NCBI RefSeq assembly: GCF_007859765.1
Contig: NZ_SIHJ01000007.1
Span: forward strand, 1 to 64,000
Length of the DNA stretch: 64,000 nt
From: Posidoniimonas corsicana
Lineage (GTDB): Bacteria; Planctomycetota; Planctomycetia; Pirellulales; Lacipirellulaceae
Direction of reading: 5' to 3'
A program made the translations under genes and the position numbers. A model generated the notes under the pieces. That model saw nothing but the letters and a program-made list of their open reading frames with translations, had not been told where the DNA came from and did not search any database. Shown here in pieces: positions 26,640-36,297 of this stretch. Numbering within the stretch: position 1 is the stretch's first letter; every line of letters begins with the position of its first letter.

Positions 26640-28398
26640 CGTAGAACGACGTGCCGTGATCGATCTTCGACTCAACCGCTACCGACCCGCCAAACGACTG
26701 CGTCAGGTGCTTCACGATCGACAGCCCCAGCCCGGTGCCGCCGAGCTCGCGTGAGCGGGCCTTGTCAACGCGGTGGAACCGCTCAAACACACGGGGCAGC
26801 TGGTCCTTGGGGATGCCGATGCCGGTGTCGGTCACCGAGAGCCGCACGTAGTCCTCTTCGACCACCTTCCAGCCGACCGTCACGCTGCCGCCGTCAGGCG
26901 TGTACTTGATGGCGTTGTCCACCAGGTTGTTGAGGATCACCCGCAAGCCCTCCGGGTCGGCCACCACCTCGGCCTGCGGCTCGTCCGACTCGGCCAGCAG
27001 TCGGATGCCCCGGGCGTCGGCCTGGGGTGTGTAGTCGCTCAGGCAGGCAGCGACCGCCTCGCCGACGACCACCGGCGCCAAGTCAAACGTCTGCTCGGCC
27101 GACTCGATCCGCGCCAGGCTGAGCAAGTCTTGGATCAGGGCGTTGAGTCGATCGGCCTGCTCCTCAATTCTTCCCAGGAAGCTCATGGCGTGCTGCTCGT
27201 CGTGCAGAGCGCCGCCGAGGAGGGTCTCGGTATAGGCCTTGATGGAGCTGAGGGGCGTCTTGAGCTCGTGGCTGACGTTGGCCACAAACTCTTGCCGGAT
27301 GGTCTCCAGCCGGCGGAGCTCGGTGATGTCGTGCAGCACGATCACGGCGCCGCCCGACTCGGCGCCCATTAGCGGCGTGATCTGCACAGACAGCCTGCGC
27401 GGCTCCGGTCCTTGAAGGTCGATGTCAAGCCGCTGCGGCTGGTCGTTGGACTGGACCTCGGCCAGCGCGTCGTGCAGGGTGTGGTTGCGGATGATCTCGA
27501 TCAGGGGACGCCCCTCGACCTTCTCGGGCAGGAACCCTAGCAGATTGCCCGCCGCCTTGTTCGCCAACGAGACATGCTGCGCCGAGTCGATCGCGATAAC
27601 GCCCTCGACCATGCCCCCCAGCACGGTCGCCTGCCGCTGCCCGCTGCGGCGGAGCTCGTCGAACTGGGAGTTGAGCTCGCCGCACATGTGGTTGAATGAG
27701 CTGGCCAGCTCGCCGAGCTCATCGCGGTTGGGGACGAACGCCCGCTGGTCGTAGTCGCCTCGCGAAACCGCGTCGGCGGCGTCGTTCAGCTGCAGGACCG
27801 GCCGTACGATGCTACTCACCACCAGGTAGGTGACAGTGAGCAGCGCGGCGCCGACACCCATCGCCAGCAGCCACAGCCGCTGGCGGAAGTAGTCGATCTG
27901 CTCCTGGATGACGTCCACCATCGCGGCCGCCCGGACAGTGGGCGAGGGGCCTTTGTCCACCGCGTCGCGGAGCGCCACGTACACGTAGGGCTTGCCGGTG
28001 GTGTCGCTAGAGCGCTTGGCGACACCCCAATTGGTGTACTCCGCCTGGGACACCTCGCCCCGCTCGGCGTGGTTCTCCATCTTCAGAACGGCCGCCAAGT
28101 CCGGCTGGGACGAATCAGCCAGCACCCGCCCGTCTGCGTCGATAAGCGTGAGCCGGTATCCAGAGTCCTTGCCCAGCTGAATCAGCTCTTGCTGCAATGC
28201 CTCGGAAGGCTCGTTGTCGAGATCTTCGCGGTAGGTCCGCTGCATCAGCACCGCCGTCGAGCGGAGATGTTGTTCGGCTTGTTCGTAGGCCCGGTGCTCG
28301 GTCCAGGCAAGCGTCGCGCGCAGCAGCGCGAAGGCGGCCAAGATATTGACCAGGCCGAACGCCAGGAACATTTTCCAGAAGAGTCTCGATCGGAGCAT
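26620..28398 (-). CDS. phoR: PhoR-type sensor histidine kinase
   Basis: A 592-residue membrane kinase. Residues 1-30 contain helix 1; a sensor region of about 150 residues is followed by helix 2 (LWLLAMGVGAALLTVTYLVV), HAMP (SSIVRPVLQLNDAADAVSRGDY), PAS (VLGGMVEGVIAID), HisKA with H377 (NVSHELKTPL), and HATPase_c with the N-box NLVDNAIKYTP and GTGLGLSIVKH. ATG 28396 was chosen over the upstream GTG-region extension because the membrane helix begins there. It is the probable partner of PhoB but is separated from it by two plus-strand genes. Confidence 0.88.
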   Translation of the reverse strand: MLRSRLFWKMFLAFGLVNILAAFALLRATLAWTEHRAYEQAEQHLRSTAVLMQRTYREDLDNEPSEALQQELIQLGKDSGYRLTLIDADGRVLADSSQPDLAAVLKMENHAERGEVSQAEYTNWGVAKRSSDTTGKPYVYVALRDAVDKGPSPTVRAAAMVDVIQEQIDYFRQRLWLLAMGVGAALLTVTYLVVSSIVRPVLQLNDAADAVSRGDYDQRAFVPNRDELGELASSFNHMCGELNSQFDELRRSGQRQATVLGGMVEGVIAIDSAQHVSLANKAAGNLLGFLPEKVEGRPLIEIIRNHTLHDALAEVQSNDQPQRLDIDLQGPEPRRLSVQITPLMGAESGGAVIVLHDITELRRLETIRQEFVANVSHELKTPLSSIKAYTETLLGGALHDEQHAMSFLGRIEEQADRLNALIQDLLSLARIESAEQTFDLAPVVVGEAVAACLSDYTPQADARGIRLLAESDEPQAEVVADPEGLRVILNNLVDNAIKYTPDGGSVTVGWKVVEEDYVRLSVTDTGIGIPKDQLPRVFERFHRVDKARSRELGGTGLGLSIVKHLTQSFGGSVAVESKIDHGTSFYVTLPKS

Positions 28399-28473
28399 GC
28401 GGCTAGCGTAAGGTGCGCTGCCGCGGATTGTCGAGGGTCCCAAGCTCGACCAGCTCTAGCCGACGCCGCTGCA

Positions 28474-30825
28474 TTAGTGGTTGAGCGACGGGAGTTGAAG
28501 CGGCGCCTCAGCGGCGGCCGGTCGGAACATCATGTCGAATTCTTCCTGCGCCCTGGTCTTGGCCGGCGCCGGCGACTGGGTCGGCGGCAGCGGCTGAGGG
28601 CGGAGGACCGGCGACTCGGGGGCAAGCTGGCGTGGCGCCTCGGCGGCGCGTTCTGCCGGCAGAGTTCTGGCGGCGGATCGCGGTGCGGGCGCCGCCTCAG
28701 GAGCCGTACTCGGGGACGTCTGAGGCGTGGTCGGCGGTTGGGCTGGTGGCGTAGCGGGGGCGGGCTCGGGCGCGGCGGTTAGGGGTGGTTGCTCGACCGC
28801 GGTCGCAGTCGGCGCGCCGTAGGCCGCCGGCCGGACGCCCTCGCGGTGCTGGTCGTACACGCCTCGGCTCACCGCTGGAGACTGCCGCGAAGCGTAGTTC
28901 AGCGGCCGTGGCTTGCCGCGGCGGCGTTCCAGGTCCTGGGCGTCGCGGTAGGCCTTGCCGGGCCACCCGCCCTCGGACAAGAAGACCCCGTCGAACTCGA
29001 GCAGCGTGCCTTTCACGAAGTGCAGGTTCTTGATCGCCACGGCGTACTCGGTAACCGTGCGGTGGTGACGCGACTCGGACTCGGCGTGCCGGCGCTGGGC
29101 CTCTAACAGGAGGTTGAGCGGCGCCTTGTCGGCCTCGAACGCCGCCTTCACCGCGTCCAGCTCGTTGCGCGAGGCGACCAGGCGGTTGTAGCTGGTCTGC
29201 GACACCCGCAACGCCCGGTCGACGTCGCCGACGGCGGACGCGGCCTCGTGAACCACCTCTTGCTGCTGGTCGCACAGGATCGCCCGTTCACGGGCCAGCA
29301 GCAGCTCGGCGTTGCGGACCGCGGAGTGCGCCTGTCGGTAGCCGATCGGGATATCAAGCTCCACGCCGAGCTGCCACTCCTGGAAGTCGCCGCCGGTAAG
29401 GTTCTCGTACGCGTTGTCGAACTCGCCAATCGACGGGTCGTTAACAGGCAGCAAGTCGGAGCCGAACCCGCGCCAGCGGTACCGCCCCACGGCGTCCAAC
29501 CGCGGCAGCAGGTGGTTGCGGCTGGCGATCAGCTCCAGCTCGCGTTGCCGGATGCTCCACTTCTGCCGGCGGAGTTCTGCGCGGCGGTCAACAGCCTCGA
29601 GCATCACCTGGTCCCAGTCGAAGACCACCTCGGCAACCACCGGCTCCTGAGCCGGACGGAGCAGCTCGCCATCGGCGGCCGGCAGGTTCATCAGCCGCCG
29701 CAGGCGCCGCTCGGCGACGTACACGCCGCCGTTGCCACGGAACGTGCCGGCCAGGCTGCCGTTATTGGTGCGCGTGCCGTCGAACAACCGCCCGGTCAAC
29801 GCGTTCTCCACCTCCTCCTGGAAGCGGTAGTACTGCTCGCGGGCCTGGGCTTCTTTCTCGGCCTCGCCGCCGCGGCGGCCGGTCTCGTACAGGGCCTGCA
29901 CGCGTCGCCAGGTGTCGAGCGCCGCGTCGCGGGCGGCGATCTTGGCGTCCAGATCGCGGTAGGCGAAGTAAAGATCCCAGTAGGCGTTCTCCAGGTTGCT
30001 CACAAAGTCGCGGACAGAGATCTCGAACTCGGTGAGCTGCACGTCGGTCTTCAGGCGGGCGATCAGCACGCCCTCGTACACGCCGGGCGTGCGGGTCGGC
30101 CCGGCGATGCGGTTGTACTCCACGCCGCCGCCCTGCATCAGCGGGTGTCGGAACTCGCCCTCAACCTTCACCGTGTACGCGCTGTCGAACAGGTTGCCGG
30201 GCGCGTTGTTGGCGTCGTACTCGACGATCTGGCGGGCTGAGAGCTCGGTGCCGGTGACGGCCCGTTTGGAGAGCTGCGTCTGCTGGACCGCGGCGTCCTG
30301 GGTGAGGATCCGGGTGCCGCCGCCGAAGAACTGGTTGTTGAGCGCGCGGTCGTTCTTCTCGACGAACAGGCTCGAGGTGAGCTGCGCGTCGAATGCACTG
30401 AGCGCCGCCTCGACGCCGGTGAAGGGGTCGGTTTCGGCGATGGCCGGGTCCCACACGGTGCGCGTCGACACCGGTGAGCGGACCACGGTTCCCCCCAGGT
30501 CGCGGAGCACCGTGGAGTTGGCCAGGCCGAGCTGGATCACCTCCTCCAGCAGGATGTCGCGGTAGCGGGCCGGCTGGTCGTCGCTGATGGTGCGGGGCGG
30601 GAGCGAGTCGAGACCGGCGTCGCACGACTCGAGCGAGCACTGACTCACCGCCGGGTAGTCGATGTCCGCGGCGGCGGTGGCGTAGTAGTCACCGCCGGGG
30701 CCGCCGGTCGCCACGCAGTCGCCGCCCGACTTGAACGGCGTGCCGCTGCGGCACCCGCTGGCTAGCACCGAAGCGGCCAGCAGCACGCACATCGCTTTGC
30801 GTCGGTTGTGCCGGCTCGTGGCCAC
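28474..30825 (-). CDS. TolC-family outer-membrane efflux lipoprotein
   Basis: A 783-residue protein with a GTG start, basic n-region and lipobox (VLASGC, Cys25). The body has the long alpha-helical pairs of TolC/OprM factors (ISVRDFVSNLENAYWDLYFAYRDL, QREEVVHEAASAVGDVD and similar). The last 180 residues are Pro/Ala/Gln-rich and unlike TolC, ending QLPSLNH. At nearly 800 residues it is larger than E. coli TolC (about 490). It is divergent from the GAF-HlyD/HlyD/M50 genes and should form the outer-membrane duct for them. Confidence 0.9.
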   Translation of the reverse strand: MATSRHNRRKAMCVLLAASVLASGCRSGTPFKSGGDCVATGGPGGDYYATAAADIDYPAVSQCSLESCDAGLDSLPPRTISDDQPARYRDILLEEVIQLGLANSTVLRDLGGTVVRSPVSTRTVWDPAIAETDPFTGVEAALSAFDAQLTSSLFVEKNDRALNNQFFGGGTRILTQDAAVQQTQLSKRAVTGTELSARQIVEYDANNAPGNLFDSAYTVKVEGEFRHPLMQGGGVEYNRIAGPTRTPGVYEGVLIARLKTDVQLTEFEISVRDFVSNLENAYWDLYFAYRDLDAKIAARDAALDTWRRVQALYETGRRGGEAEKEAQAREQYYRFQEEVENALTGRLFDGTRTNNGSLAGTFRGNGGVYVAERRLRRLMNLPAADGELLRPAQEPVVAEVVFDWDQVMLEAVDRRAELRRQKWSIRQRELELIASRNHLLPRLDAVGRYRWRGFGSDLLPVNDPSIGEFDNAYENLTGGDFQEWQLGVELDIPIGYRQAHSAVRNAELLLARERAILCDQQQEVVHEAASAVGDVDRALRVSQTSYNRLVASRNELDAVKAAFEADKAPLNLLLEAQRRHAESESRHHRTVTEYAVAIKNLHFVKGTLLEFDGVFLSEGGWPGKAYRDAQDLERRRGKPRPLNYASRQSPAVSRGVYDQHREGVRPAAYGAPTATAVEQPPLTAAPEPAPATPPAQPPTTPQTSPSTAPEAAPAPRSAARTLPAERAAEAPRQLAPESPVLRPQPLPPTQSPAPAKTRAQEEFDMMFRPAAAEAPLQLPSLNH

Positions 30826-31149
30826 GCGTCGTCCTCAGGACAGGGTGTCGTGTCAGCCGGCGGTGCCGCTGGCGTAGCCAGCAACGCGTGCACGCCGTGG
30901 GCGCAGCCGTGAGACTCCGCTCTTGTCTTGCACATCGACAGCCGCCAACCGGCGGAATGAGACTAATCGATACATTCCCCCAAACCCGGCGGGTCTCCCC
31001 GACGCTCGCCGCCGTCAGACCCGCCCCCACCCGGCCGGCCGACCCAACCGGCACAGCCGGAGTGTCGAGCACCGCGCGGGGTAAGAACGGGCCGAGCCGG
31101 GCCCGTGGATGCGGGAGTTTCCCGCAATCGCCGGTATACTGAGAACTCT
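30826..31149. other. Divergent promoter region between TolC and GAF-HlyD genes
   Basis: A 324-bp gap. Near its right end is GCGGGA-GTT-TCCCGC (31111-31125) and a -10-like TATACT (31135-31140), discussed separately. No gene or RNA was seen in the rest. Confidence 0.6.
31111..31140 (+). promoter_or_regulatory. Candidate promoter with overlapping palindrome
   Basis: TATACT (31135-31140) is a good -10 box and ends only 10 nt before the GAF-HlyD ATG at 31150, which implies a leaderless or nearly leaderless mRNA. The palindrome GCGGGA/TCCCGC (31111-31125) covers the expected -35 position, where there is no TTGACA. A regulator bound here could recruit or block polymerase. Confidence 0.4.
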
Positions 31150-33195
31150 ATGGCCACTACCCCCGCCAGCCGCACCAACGCCCCCGGCAGCGCTACAGCC
31201 CCGCGCGCAGCGGGCGATGTGTGGAGCGACTTCGCCGCTGAGCTGGCGGTGCTGACCGAGCTAGCACGCACCGCCGACACGGCCGAGGCGTTCTACTCCG
31301 AGGCGCTGCGGCGGACGGCCGCCGCGTTGGCCGCCGAGGGCGGGGCGGTCTGGTCGATTCAAAAGGACGGCCGACTGCGTCAGGTGACGCTGATCTCGCC
31401 CGCCGATCGCCCTGGCGACTTTTCGCAGCGGGTTCGGCATGAGGAGCTGCTGGCGTCGGTCGCGCAGTCGGGGAAGCCGCGCGTGCTGGCGGCCAATTCC
31501 GAGGCCGAAGATCCGTCCGCGTCCAACCCGCTCCCATACACACTGATTGTCGCCCCGGTCACGCCGCCGCGTTCTGAAGTCGCGGCTCTTATCGAGCTGA
31601 TGCTCCAGCCGGGCGCCGCGCCGTCGGCGTACCGCGGCGCCGAACAGCTGCTCTGCGCAGTGTGCGAAGTCGCCGCCGATCATCACACCCTGTCGGACCT
31701 GGGCGAGCTTCGCTCGGTCTGCCAGGATCAGCGACGGCTGCTGACGCTCGCCGAACGCGTGCACGGGGGCCTTTCGCTCAACCACACCGCGGCGGCCATC
31801 GCCAACGAGGCCCGCAGCGCCATCGGCTGCGGACGGGTCAGCGTGCTGGAACGGCGGGGCGGCGGGAGCCGCCTGCTGTCGATCAGCGGCGTCGACCGCC
31901 CCGATCGCCGCTCGCGGACGCTACGCGGGCTGCAGGAGCTGGCGGCGGTCTGCTGCCGGCTCGGCGACCCTCTCTACCTGTCCGAGGATCAGGACGAAGC
32001 CCTGCCGCAGGCGTCCGACGCGCTGCACCGCCACGCCGACGAGGCCAACGCACGGCAGGTCGCCGTGGTGCCGCTGCTCGGCGCCGGGGCCGACGAGGAG
32101 ACTCCGCCGATTGTCGGCGCCCTGGTTGCAGAAAACTTTACCGGCGCCGACACGCTCCTAGCGCGTGATCGGGTGGCGGAGGTCGCCCGCATCTGCGGCG
32201 TAGCGCTGGGCAACGCGTTGGAGCATGAAGCCACCCCGCTGATCGGGTTGACCCGATCACTGCGGGGCGTGACGCGGCCCTCTGCCATGGGCAGGGGGGC
32301 CATCGCTGCAACGGCGCTGGCGTTAGCCGGCGCGGCGTTGCTGTTTGTCCCAGCCGAGCTGCGCATCGACGCCCGCGGCGAGCTTCAACCGGCCGAACGA
32401 CGCAACATCTTCGCGCCCGGCGATGGCGTTGTGCAGCAGATCGCTGTTGAGCACGGCGAACAGGTGGCCGCGGGCGACCTGCTCATCGAACTCCGCGACC
32501 CGCAGCTCGACCTGGAGCTCAATCGGATTGAGGGGCAGCGGCAGACCACGCAGCGCCAGCTCGAGGCGGTCCGCGCGACGCGTTCCAGCATCGATACTCG
32601 TAGCGCCGACCGGGCCGAGGCGTACCGGCTCAGCGCTGAAGAGCAGCAGCTCGGCCAGCGGCTCAAAAGCCTCGACGCGCAGCGCGATCTGCTGCTCGAG
32701 CAGCAGCGCTCGCTGTCGGTCACCAGCCCGGTCGACGGGATGGTTGTCACGTGGGAGTTGGAGGACTCGCTCCGCGGGCGGCCGGTCGAACGCGGGCAGA
32801 ACCTGATGAGCGTCGCGGACACCGCCGGCGAGTGGCGGGTCGAGTTGCAGCTGCCCGACGACCGCATCGGGTACCTCATCGACGCCCAGCGGGAGGACGT
32901 TGGGAAGCCGCTGCAGGTAGAGTACCGACTCGGGAGCCAGGAGGAAGGGTTCTTCCGTGGCGAGGTTGCAAGGATTTCCGAGCGCGCCGACGCGCCCGCT
33001 CGCGGCGCTGCCGACGGCTCAGAACGCACCATCGACGTTGTAGTTACGCCACAGGCGGGCGATCTATCGGCAGAGAATCCTGAGGTCCGGCCCGGCGCAT
33101 CGGTGCGAGCCCGTGTCCTGTGCGGCGAGCACTCGCTGGGTTACGTGCTGACACACGACCTTGTCAACGCCTTGCGTGTCTGGTGGGAGTTCTAG
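31150..33195 (+). CDS. GAF domain-HlyD adaptor fusion
   Basis: A 681-residue protein. Two GAF-like regions (about 25-190 and 210-370) lead into a membrane helix near 383-400 (AATALALAGAALLFV). Then come an HlyD biotinyl-lipoyl-like barrel (NIFAPGDGVVQQIAVEHGEQ), a coiled coil of about 70 residues, the second half of the barrel (SVTSPVDGMVV) and a beta-barrel domain. HlyD proteins bridge inner-membrane exporter and outer-membrane TolC; the cytoplasmic GAF part could sense a small ligand or nucleotide. ATG 31150 follows TATACT by 10 nt. The next gene starts 2 nt after its stop. Confidence 0.85.
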   Translation: MATTPASRTNAPGSATAPRAAGDVWSDFAAELAVLTELARTADTAEAFYSEALRRTAAALAAEGGAVWSIQKDGRLRQVTLISPADRPGDFSQRVRHEELLASVAQSGKPRVLAANSEAEDPSASNPLPYTLIVAPVTPPRSEVAALIELMLQPGAAPSAYRGAEQLLCAVCEVAADHHTLSDLGELRSVCQDQRRLLTLAERVHGGLSLNHTAAAIANEARSAIGCGRVSVLERRGGGSRLLSISGVDRPDRRSRTLRGLQELAAVCCRLGDPLYLSEDQDEALPQASDALHRHADEANARQVAVVPLLGAGADEETPPIVGALVAENFTGADTLLARDRVAEVARICGVALGNALEHEATPLIGLTRSLRGVTRPSAMGRGAIAATALALAGAALLFVPAELRIDARGELQPAERRNIFAPGDGVVQQIAVEHGEQVAAGDLLIELRDPQLDLELNRIEGQRQTTQRQLEAVRATRSSIDTRSADRAEAYRLSAEEQQLGQRLKSLDAQRDLLLEQQRSLSVTSPVDGMVVTWELEDSLRGRPVERGQNLMSVADTAGEWRVELQLPDDRIGYLIDAQREDVGKPLQVEYRLGSQEEGFFRGEVARISERADAPARGAADGSERTIDVVVTPQAGDLSAENPEVRPGASVRARVLCGEHSLGYVLTHDLVNALRVWWEF

Positions 33196-33197
33196 CC

Positions 33198-34088
33198 ATG
33201 AGCGTCCTTCGCTACTCACGGCTGATCACTGCGGTCGTCCTGCTTCTCGTCGCCGGTCCGGCGCGTGGCCAGTCGAACAGCAACGACGCGCCCGTGAACG
33301 TTGATTCGGTTGTGCTCCGTTTGCTCCACGAGGCGAACGCTCCCGCCCAGCGCGCAGGTGTGCTCACCAAGCTCCTGGCGAAGGAGGGGGACGTGGTGCG
33401 CAAGGGAGATGTGTTGGCGGAACTGGACGAACGCGACGCGGCGCTTGTCGAGCAGTCGGCCCGGCTGGAGCTCGAGATCGCCAAACGCAAGGCAGAGAAC
33501 GACATCCAGGTCCGGTTTGCAGCCAAGGCGAACGAGGTGGCGGCGGCCGAGCTGCGACGCAGCGAGGAGTCGGTCCGCAGCTTCCCGAAGAGCGTGTCCC
33601 GTTCGCAGATGGATGTCGAGCGGCTCGAGGTTGAGAAGACGGCGCTCGAACGCGAGCAGGCCGAGCACAACCAGGAGCTCTCGACGATGGAGGTCGACGT
33701 GAAGAAGTCGGCAGTAAACGCCGCCCGGCTCGAACGCCTGCTGCGGCGGATTGCGGCGCCGCTGGACGGCGTGGTGGTTGACGCGCCCGCCAAGCTGGGC
33801 GAGTGGCTGGAGCCGGGCCAGCTCGCGTTCCGCCTGGTGAATGTCAGCCGACTGAAGGCCGAAGGCTTTGTCACCGCGTCCGACGCCCGCCGCATCGCCG
33901 CCGGCGATCAGGCGCGGCTGCGGCTGCCGGGCGAAGAACAGGAGTTCACCGGGCGCGTTGTGTTCGTCAGTCCGGAGATCGACCCCATCAACAACCAGGT
34001 GCGGGTATGGGCCGAGATCGACAACGGGCAGCAGCTGCTGCGCCCCGGGCAGCACGCCGAGATGGCCATCGAGCAGGCTAACCCCTGA
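33198..34088 (+). CDS. HlyD-family periplasmic adaptor
   Basis: A 296-residue exported adaptor. A signal peptide (about 1-24, ending ARGQ) is followed by a lipoyl half-barrel (RAGVLTKLLAKEGDVVRKGDVLAEL), a long coiled coil (about 75-190) and the second half-barrel (IAAPLDGVVVDAP), then a beta-barrel domain with NVSRLKAEGFV. It begins 2 nt after the GAF-HlyD gene, so the two adaptors are coupled and may form a hetero-oligomer between the M50 protein and TolC. Confidence 0.88.
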   Translation: MSVLRYSRLITAVVLLLVAGPARGQSNSNDAPVNVDSVVLRLLHEANAPAQRAGVLTKLLAKEGDVVRKGDVLAELDERDAALVEQSARLELEIAKRKAENDIQVRFAAKANEVAAAELRRSEESVRSFPKSVSRSQMDVERLEVEKTALEREQAEHNQELSTMEVDVKKSAVNAARLERLLRRIAAPLDGVVVDAPAKLGEWLEPGQLAFRLVNVSRLKAEGFVTASDARRIAAGDQARLRLPGEEQEFTGRVVFVSPEIDPINNQVRVWAEIDNGQQLLRPGQHAEMAIEQANP

Positions 34089-34124
34089 CCGCTTCGCGTC
34101 ATCACGTTCAACTAGCCGCGACGC

Positions 34125-36281
34125 ATGTCACCCTCAACCAACAACCGCCCCTTGCTGCTCCGTGCCCGTCCCGACGTGGTCGCGGCGGCGGTGCGCGTGG
34201 CCGGCTCGCCGCGGTGGGTGGTGACCGACCCGGTGACCCTCGAGCACTACGACCTGAGCGATCAGGAGTACACACTGCTGACGTGCCTGACCGATGGGGT
34301 CAGCCTGCGGGACCTGCAGCGGGCGTTCGAGGCCCGGTTTGCGCCGCGGAGGATCACATTGGAGCAGGTGTGGGAATTTGTCAGCCGCCTGCACCGCTCG
34401 GGGCTCGCGGTCTCGACCGCGGCGGGGCAGGGAGAGCGGCTGGTTGAGAAACGCAACGAGCACCGCCGTGAAGAACTCTCCTGGGCGTGGACGCGGCTGC
34501 TCGCCATTCGCTTGCCAGGGCTGCGGGCCGACCCGCTGGTAGGACGCCTGCACACGCTGGTGAGCTGGGCGTTCACTCCGCTCGCCGCGCTGGCGGCGTT
34601 GACGCTCGTGTTGTGGGCGGCGGCGATCGTCGTAGCCGACTACGCGGCGTTCGTGGCCGGCATGCCGTCGCTTGCCGAGTTGGCGCGACCCGAAAACCTG
34701 GCAGCGCTGTGGGTCACGGCCGTCGGCGTTAAAGTATTGCACGAATTGGGGCACGCACTCGCCTGCAAACACTACGGGGGCCGGGTGCACGAGATGGGCG
34801 TGTTGATCCTGGCGTTCACGCCCGCGATGTACACAGACGTTTCTGATCTGTGGCGACTGCCGAGCCGGCGCAAGAGGATGATAGTTACCGCGGCGGGGAT
34901 TGGCGTCGAACTCCTGCTGGCGGCGTTGGCGGCGATCGTCTGGCGGTACACAGACGCGGGCCTCGCCCACACCGTGGCGCTGAACGTGATGATCGTCTGC
35001 ACGGTCGGCACGCTGCTGATCAACGCCAACCCGCTCCTGCGGTACGACGGCTACTACCTGCTGTCCGACCTGACCGAGACCTCCAACCTGTGGCAGAGGT
35101 CCCGCGAGGCGGTCGCCCTGCTGTGGGGCGATTGGCTCACGAGCCGCGACACGCCCCGCCCGCCGATCCGACCGTGGTGGCTGCCGCTGTACGGCGCCGC
35201 GTCGCAGCTCTACATGGTCGTGGTGCTGGTGTCGATTGTCTGGGTGCTCGCCCTTGCGTTACGCCCGTTCCGTCTCGAGAACCTTGCATACGCAGCGGGT
35301 GCGGTCGCATTGGCGGCGTCGGTATCGGGGCCGCTGCGGCGGGCGTGGCGGACCGGGCGGAACCCCATCGCCCGGCGGCGTATCCGCCGCGGCCGCGCTG
35401 CCGTGGCGATGTTGGGCGTTGGTGTCGCGGCCGCCGCGCTCTGGTTCGTTCCCATCCGTTTTACAGCCGAGGGAGAAGCCGTCGTCGCGTTGGACCGTGG
35501 CGCGACCGTCGTGACAACGACTCCCGGCACGCTCGTGTCGGCGGCGGCGCTCGGCGACCGCGTCCAACAGGGCGATGTCATCGCCCGGTTGGAGAACTCC
35601 CAGCTGAAGCGGGAAATCGCGGAGCTAGAGTCGCGGCTTAAGGAAGAGGAGCTGCGACTGCGTCAGCTCCAGTCGGTTCGGGCCCGCGACCCGCAGGCGA
35701 GCAGCCAGATCCCCGCGGCCGAGTCGATGGCCGCCGACCTGCGGGAGCAGGTCCGCAAGCTCCGCGAAGAGTCTGATCGGCTGGTGCTGAGGGCGCCGCG
35801 GGCGGGGGTGCTGGTGGCTGGCGAGCGGGCAAATGCAGACCCGCGCCCGGATCGGGCGACCCTTGCGCGTTGGGCAGGATCGCCGTTGGACCACGCCAAT
35901 CTCGGCGCGTGGCTCGAAGCGGCGTCGGTTGTTTGTGAGGTTGGCGACCCATCGGCCCCAATCGCCGAGGCATCGCTCGGCGAGGACGACATCGAGCTCG
36001 TAGCGCCCGGCCAATCGGTTGCCATCGCCTGGCGGCAGACGCCGGGCGAGGTCACCCGGGGACGGGTAGCAGCCGTGTCCCGCCGCGTGGTGTGGCCGGA
36101 AGAGGACTCCGCCGGTCCGCACGCTGCCGCCGCGCCGCACTACCAGGTGCGGATCGAGCTGCACGACCCGCCGGCAGCGCTACGGGTAGGCGGTGAGGGC
36201 CGGGTGAAGATCGACACCGGGGCCACAAACCTAGGCGCATGGGCGGTGACCCGACTTCGGCAGCTGTTCCGGTTGCCGTAG
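34125..36281 (+). CDS. PqqD-like domain, M50 site-2 protease and HlyD fusion
   Basis: A 718-residue protein resembling annotated peptide zinc metalloproteases such as YydH. Residues 1-95 have a PqqD/RiPP-recognition-element look (WVVTDPVTLEHYDLSDQEYTLLTCL). The membrane protease has HELGH at 206-210 and the second motif RYDGYY with D308. A helix near 425-440 leads into a HlyD barrel and coiled coil (about 450-690). M50 enzymes cut within or near the membrane. Fusion to an adaptor suggests that cleavage and export are linked. The PqqD part may dock a leader. It lies 36 bp after the HlyD gene. Confidence 0.88.
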   Translation: MSPSTNNRPLLLRARPDVVAAAVRVAGSPRWVVTDPVTLEHYDLSDQEYTLLTCLTDGVSLRDLQRAFEARFAPRRITLEQVWEFVSRLHRSGLAVSTAAGQGERLVEKRNEHRREELSWAWTRLLAIRLPGLRADPLVGRLHTLVSWAFTPLAALAALTLVLWAAAIVVADYAAFVAGMPSLAELARPENLAALWVTAVGVKVLHELGHALACKHYGGRVHEMGVLILAFTPAMYTDVSDLWRLPSRRKRMIVTAAGIGVELLLAALAAIVWRYTDAGLAHTVALNVMIVCTVGTLLINANPLLRYDGYYLLSDLTETSNLWQRSREAVALLWGDWLTSRDTPRPPIRPWWLPLYGAASQLYMVVVLVSIVWVLALALRPFRLENLAYAAGAVALAASVSGPLRRAWRTGRNPIARRRIRRGRAAVAMLGVGVAAAALWFVPIRFTAEGEAVVALDRGATVVTTTPGTLVSAAALGDRVQQGDVIARLENSQLKREIAELESRLKEEELRLRQLQSVRARDPQASSQIPAAESMAADLREQVRKLREESDRLVLRAPRAGVLVAGERANADPRPDRATLARWAGSPLDHANLGAWLEAASVVCEVGDPSAPIAEASLGEDDIELVAPGQSVAIAWRQTPGEVTRGRVAAVSRRVVWPEEDSAGPHAAAAPHYQVRIELHDPPAALRVGGEGRVKIDTGATNLGAWAVTRLRQLFRLP

Positions 36282-36297
36282 ATTCAGCCGGCGGTGA

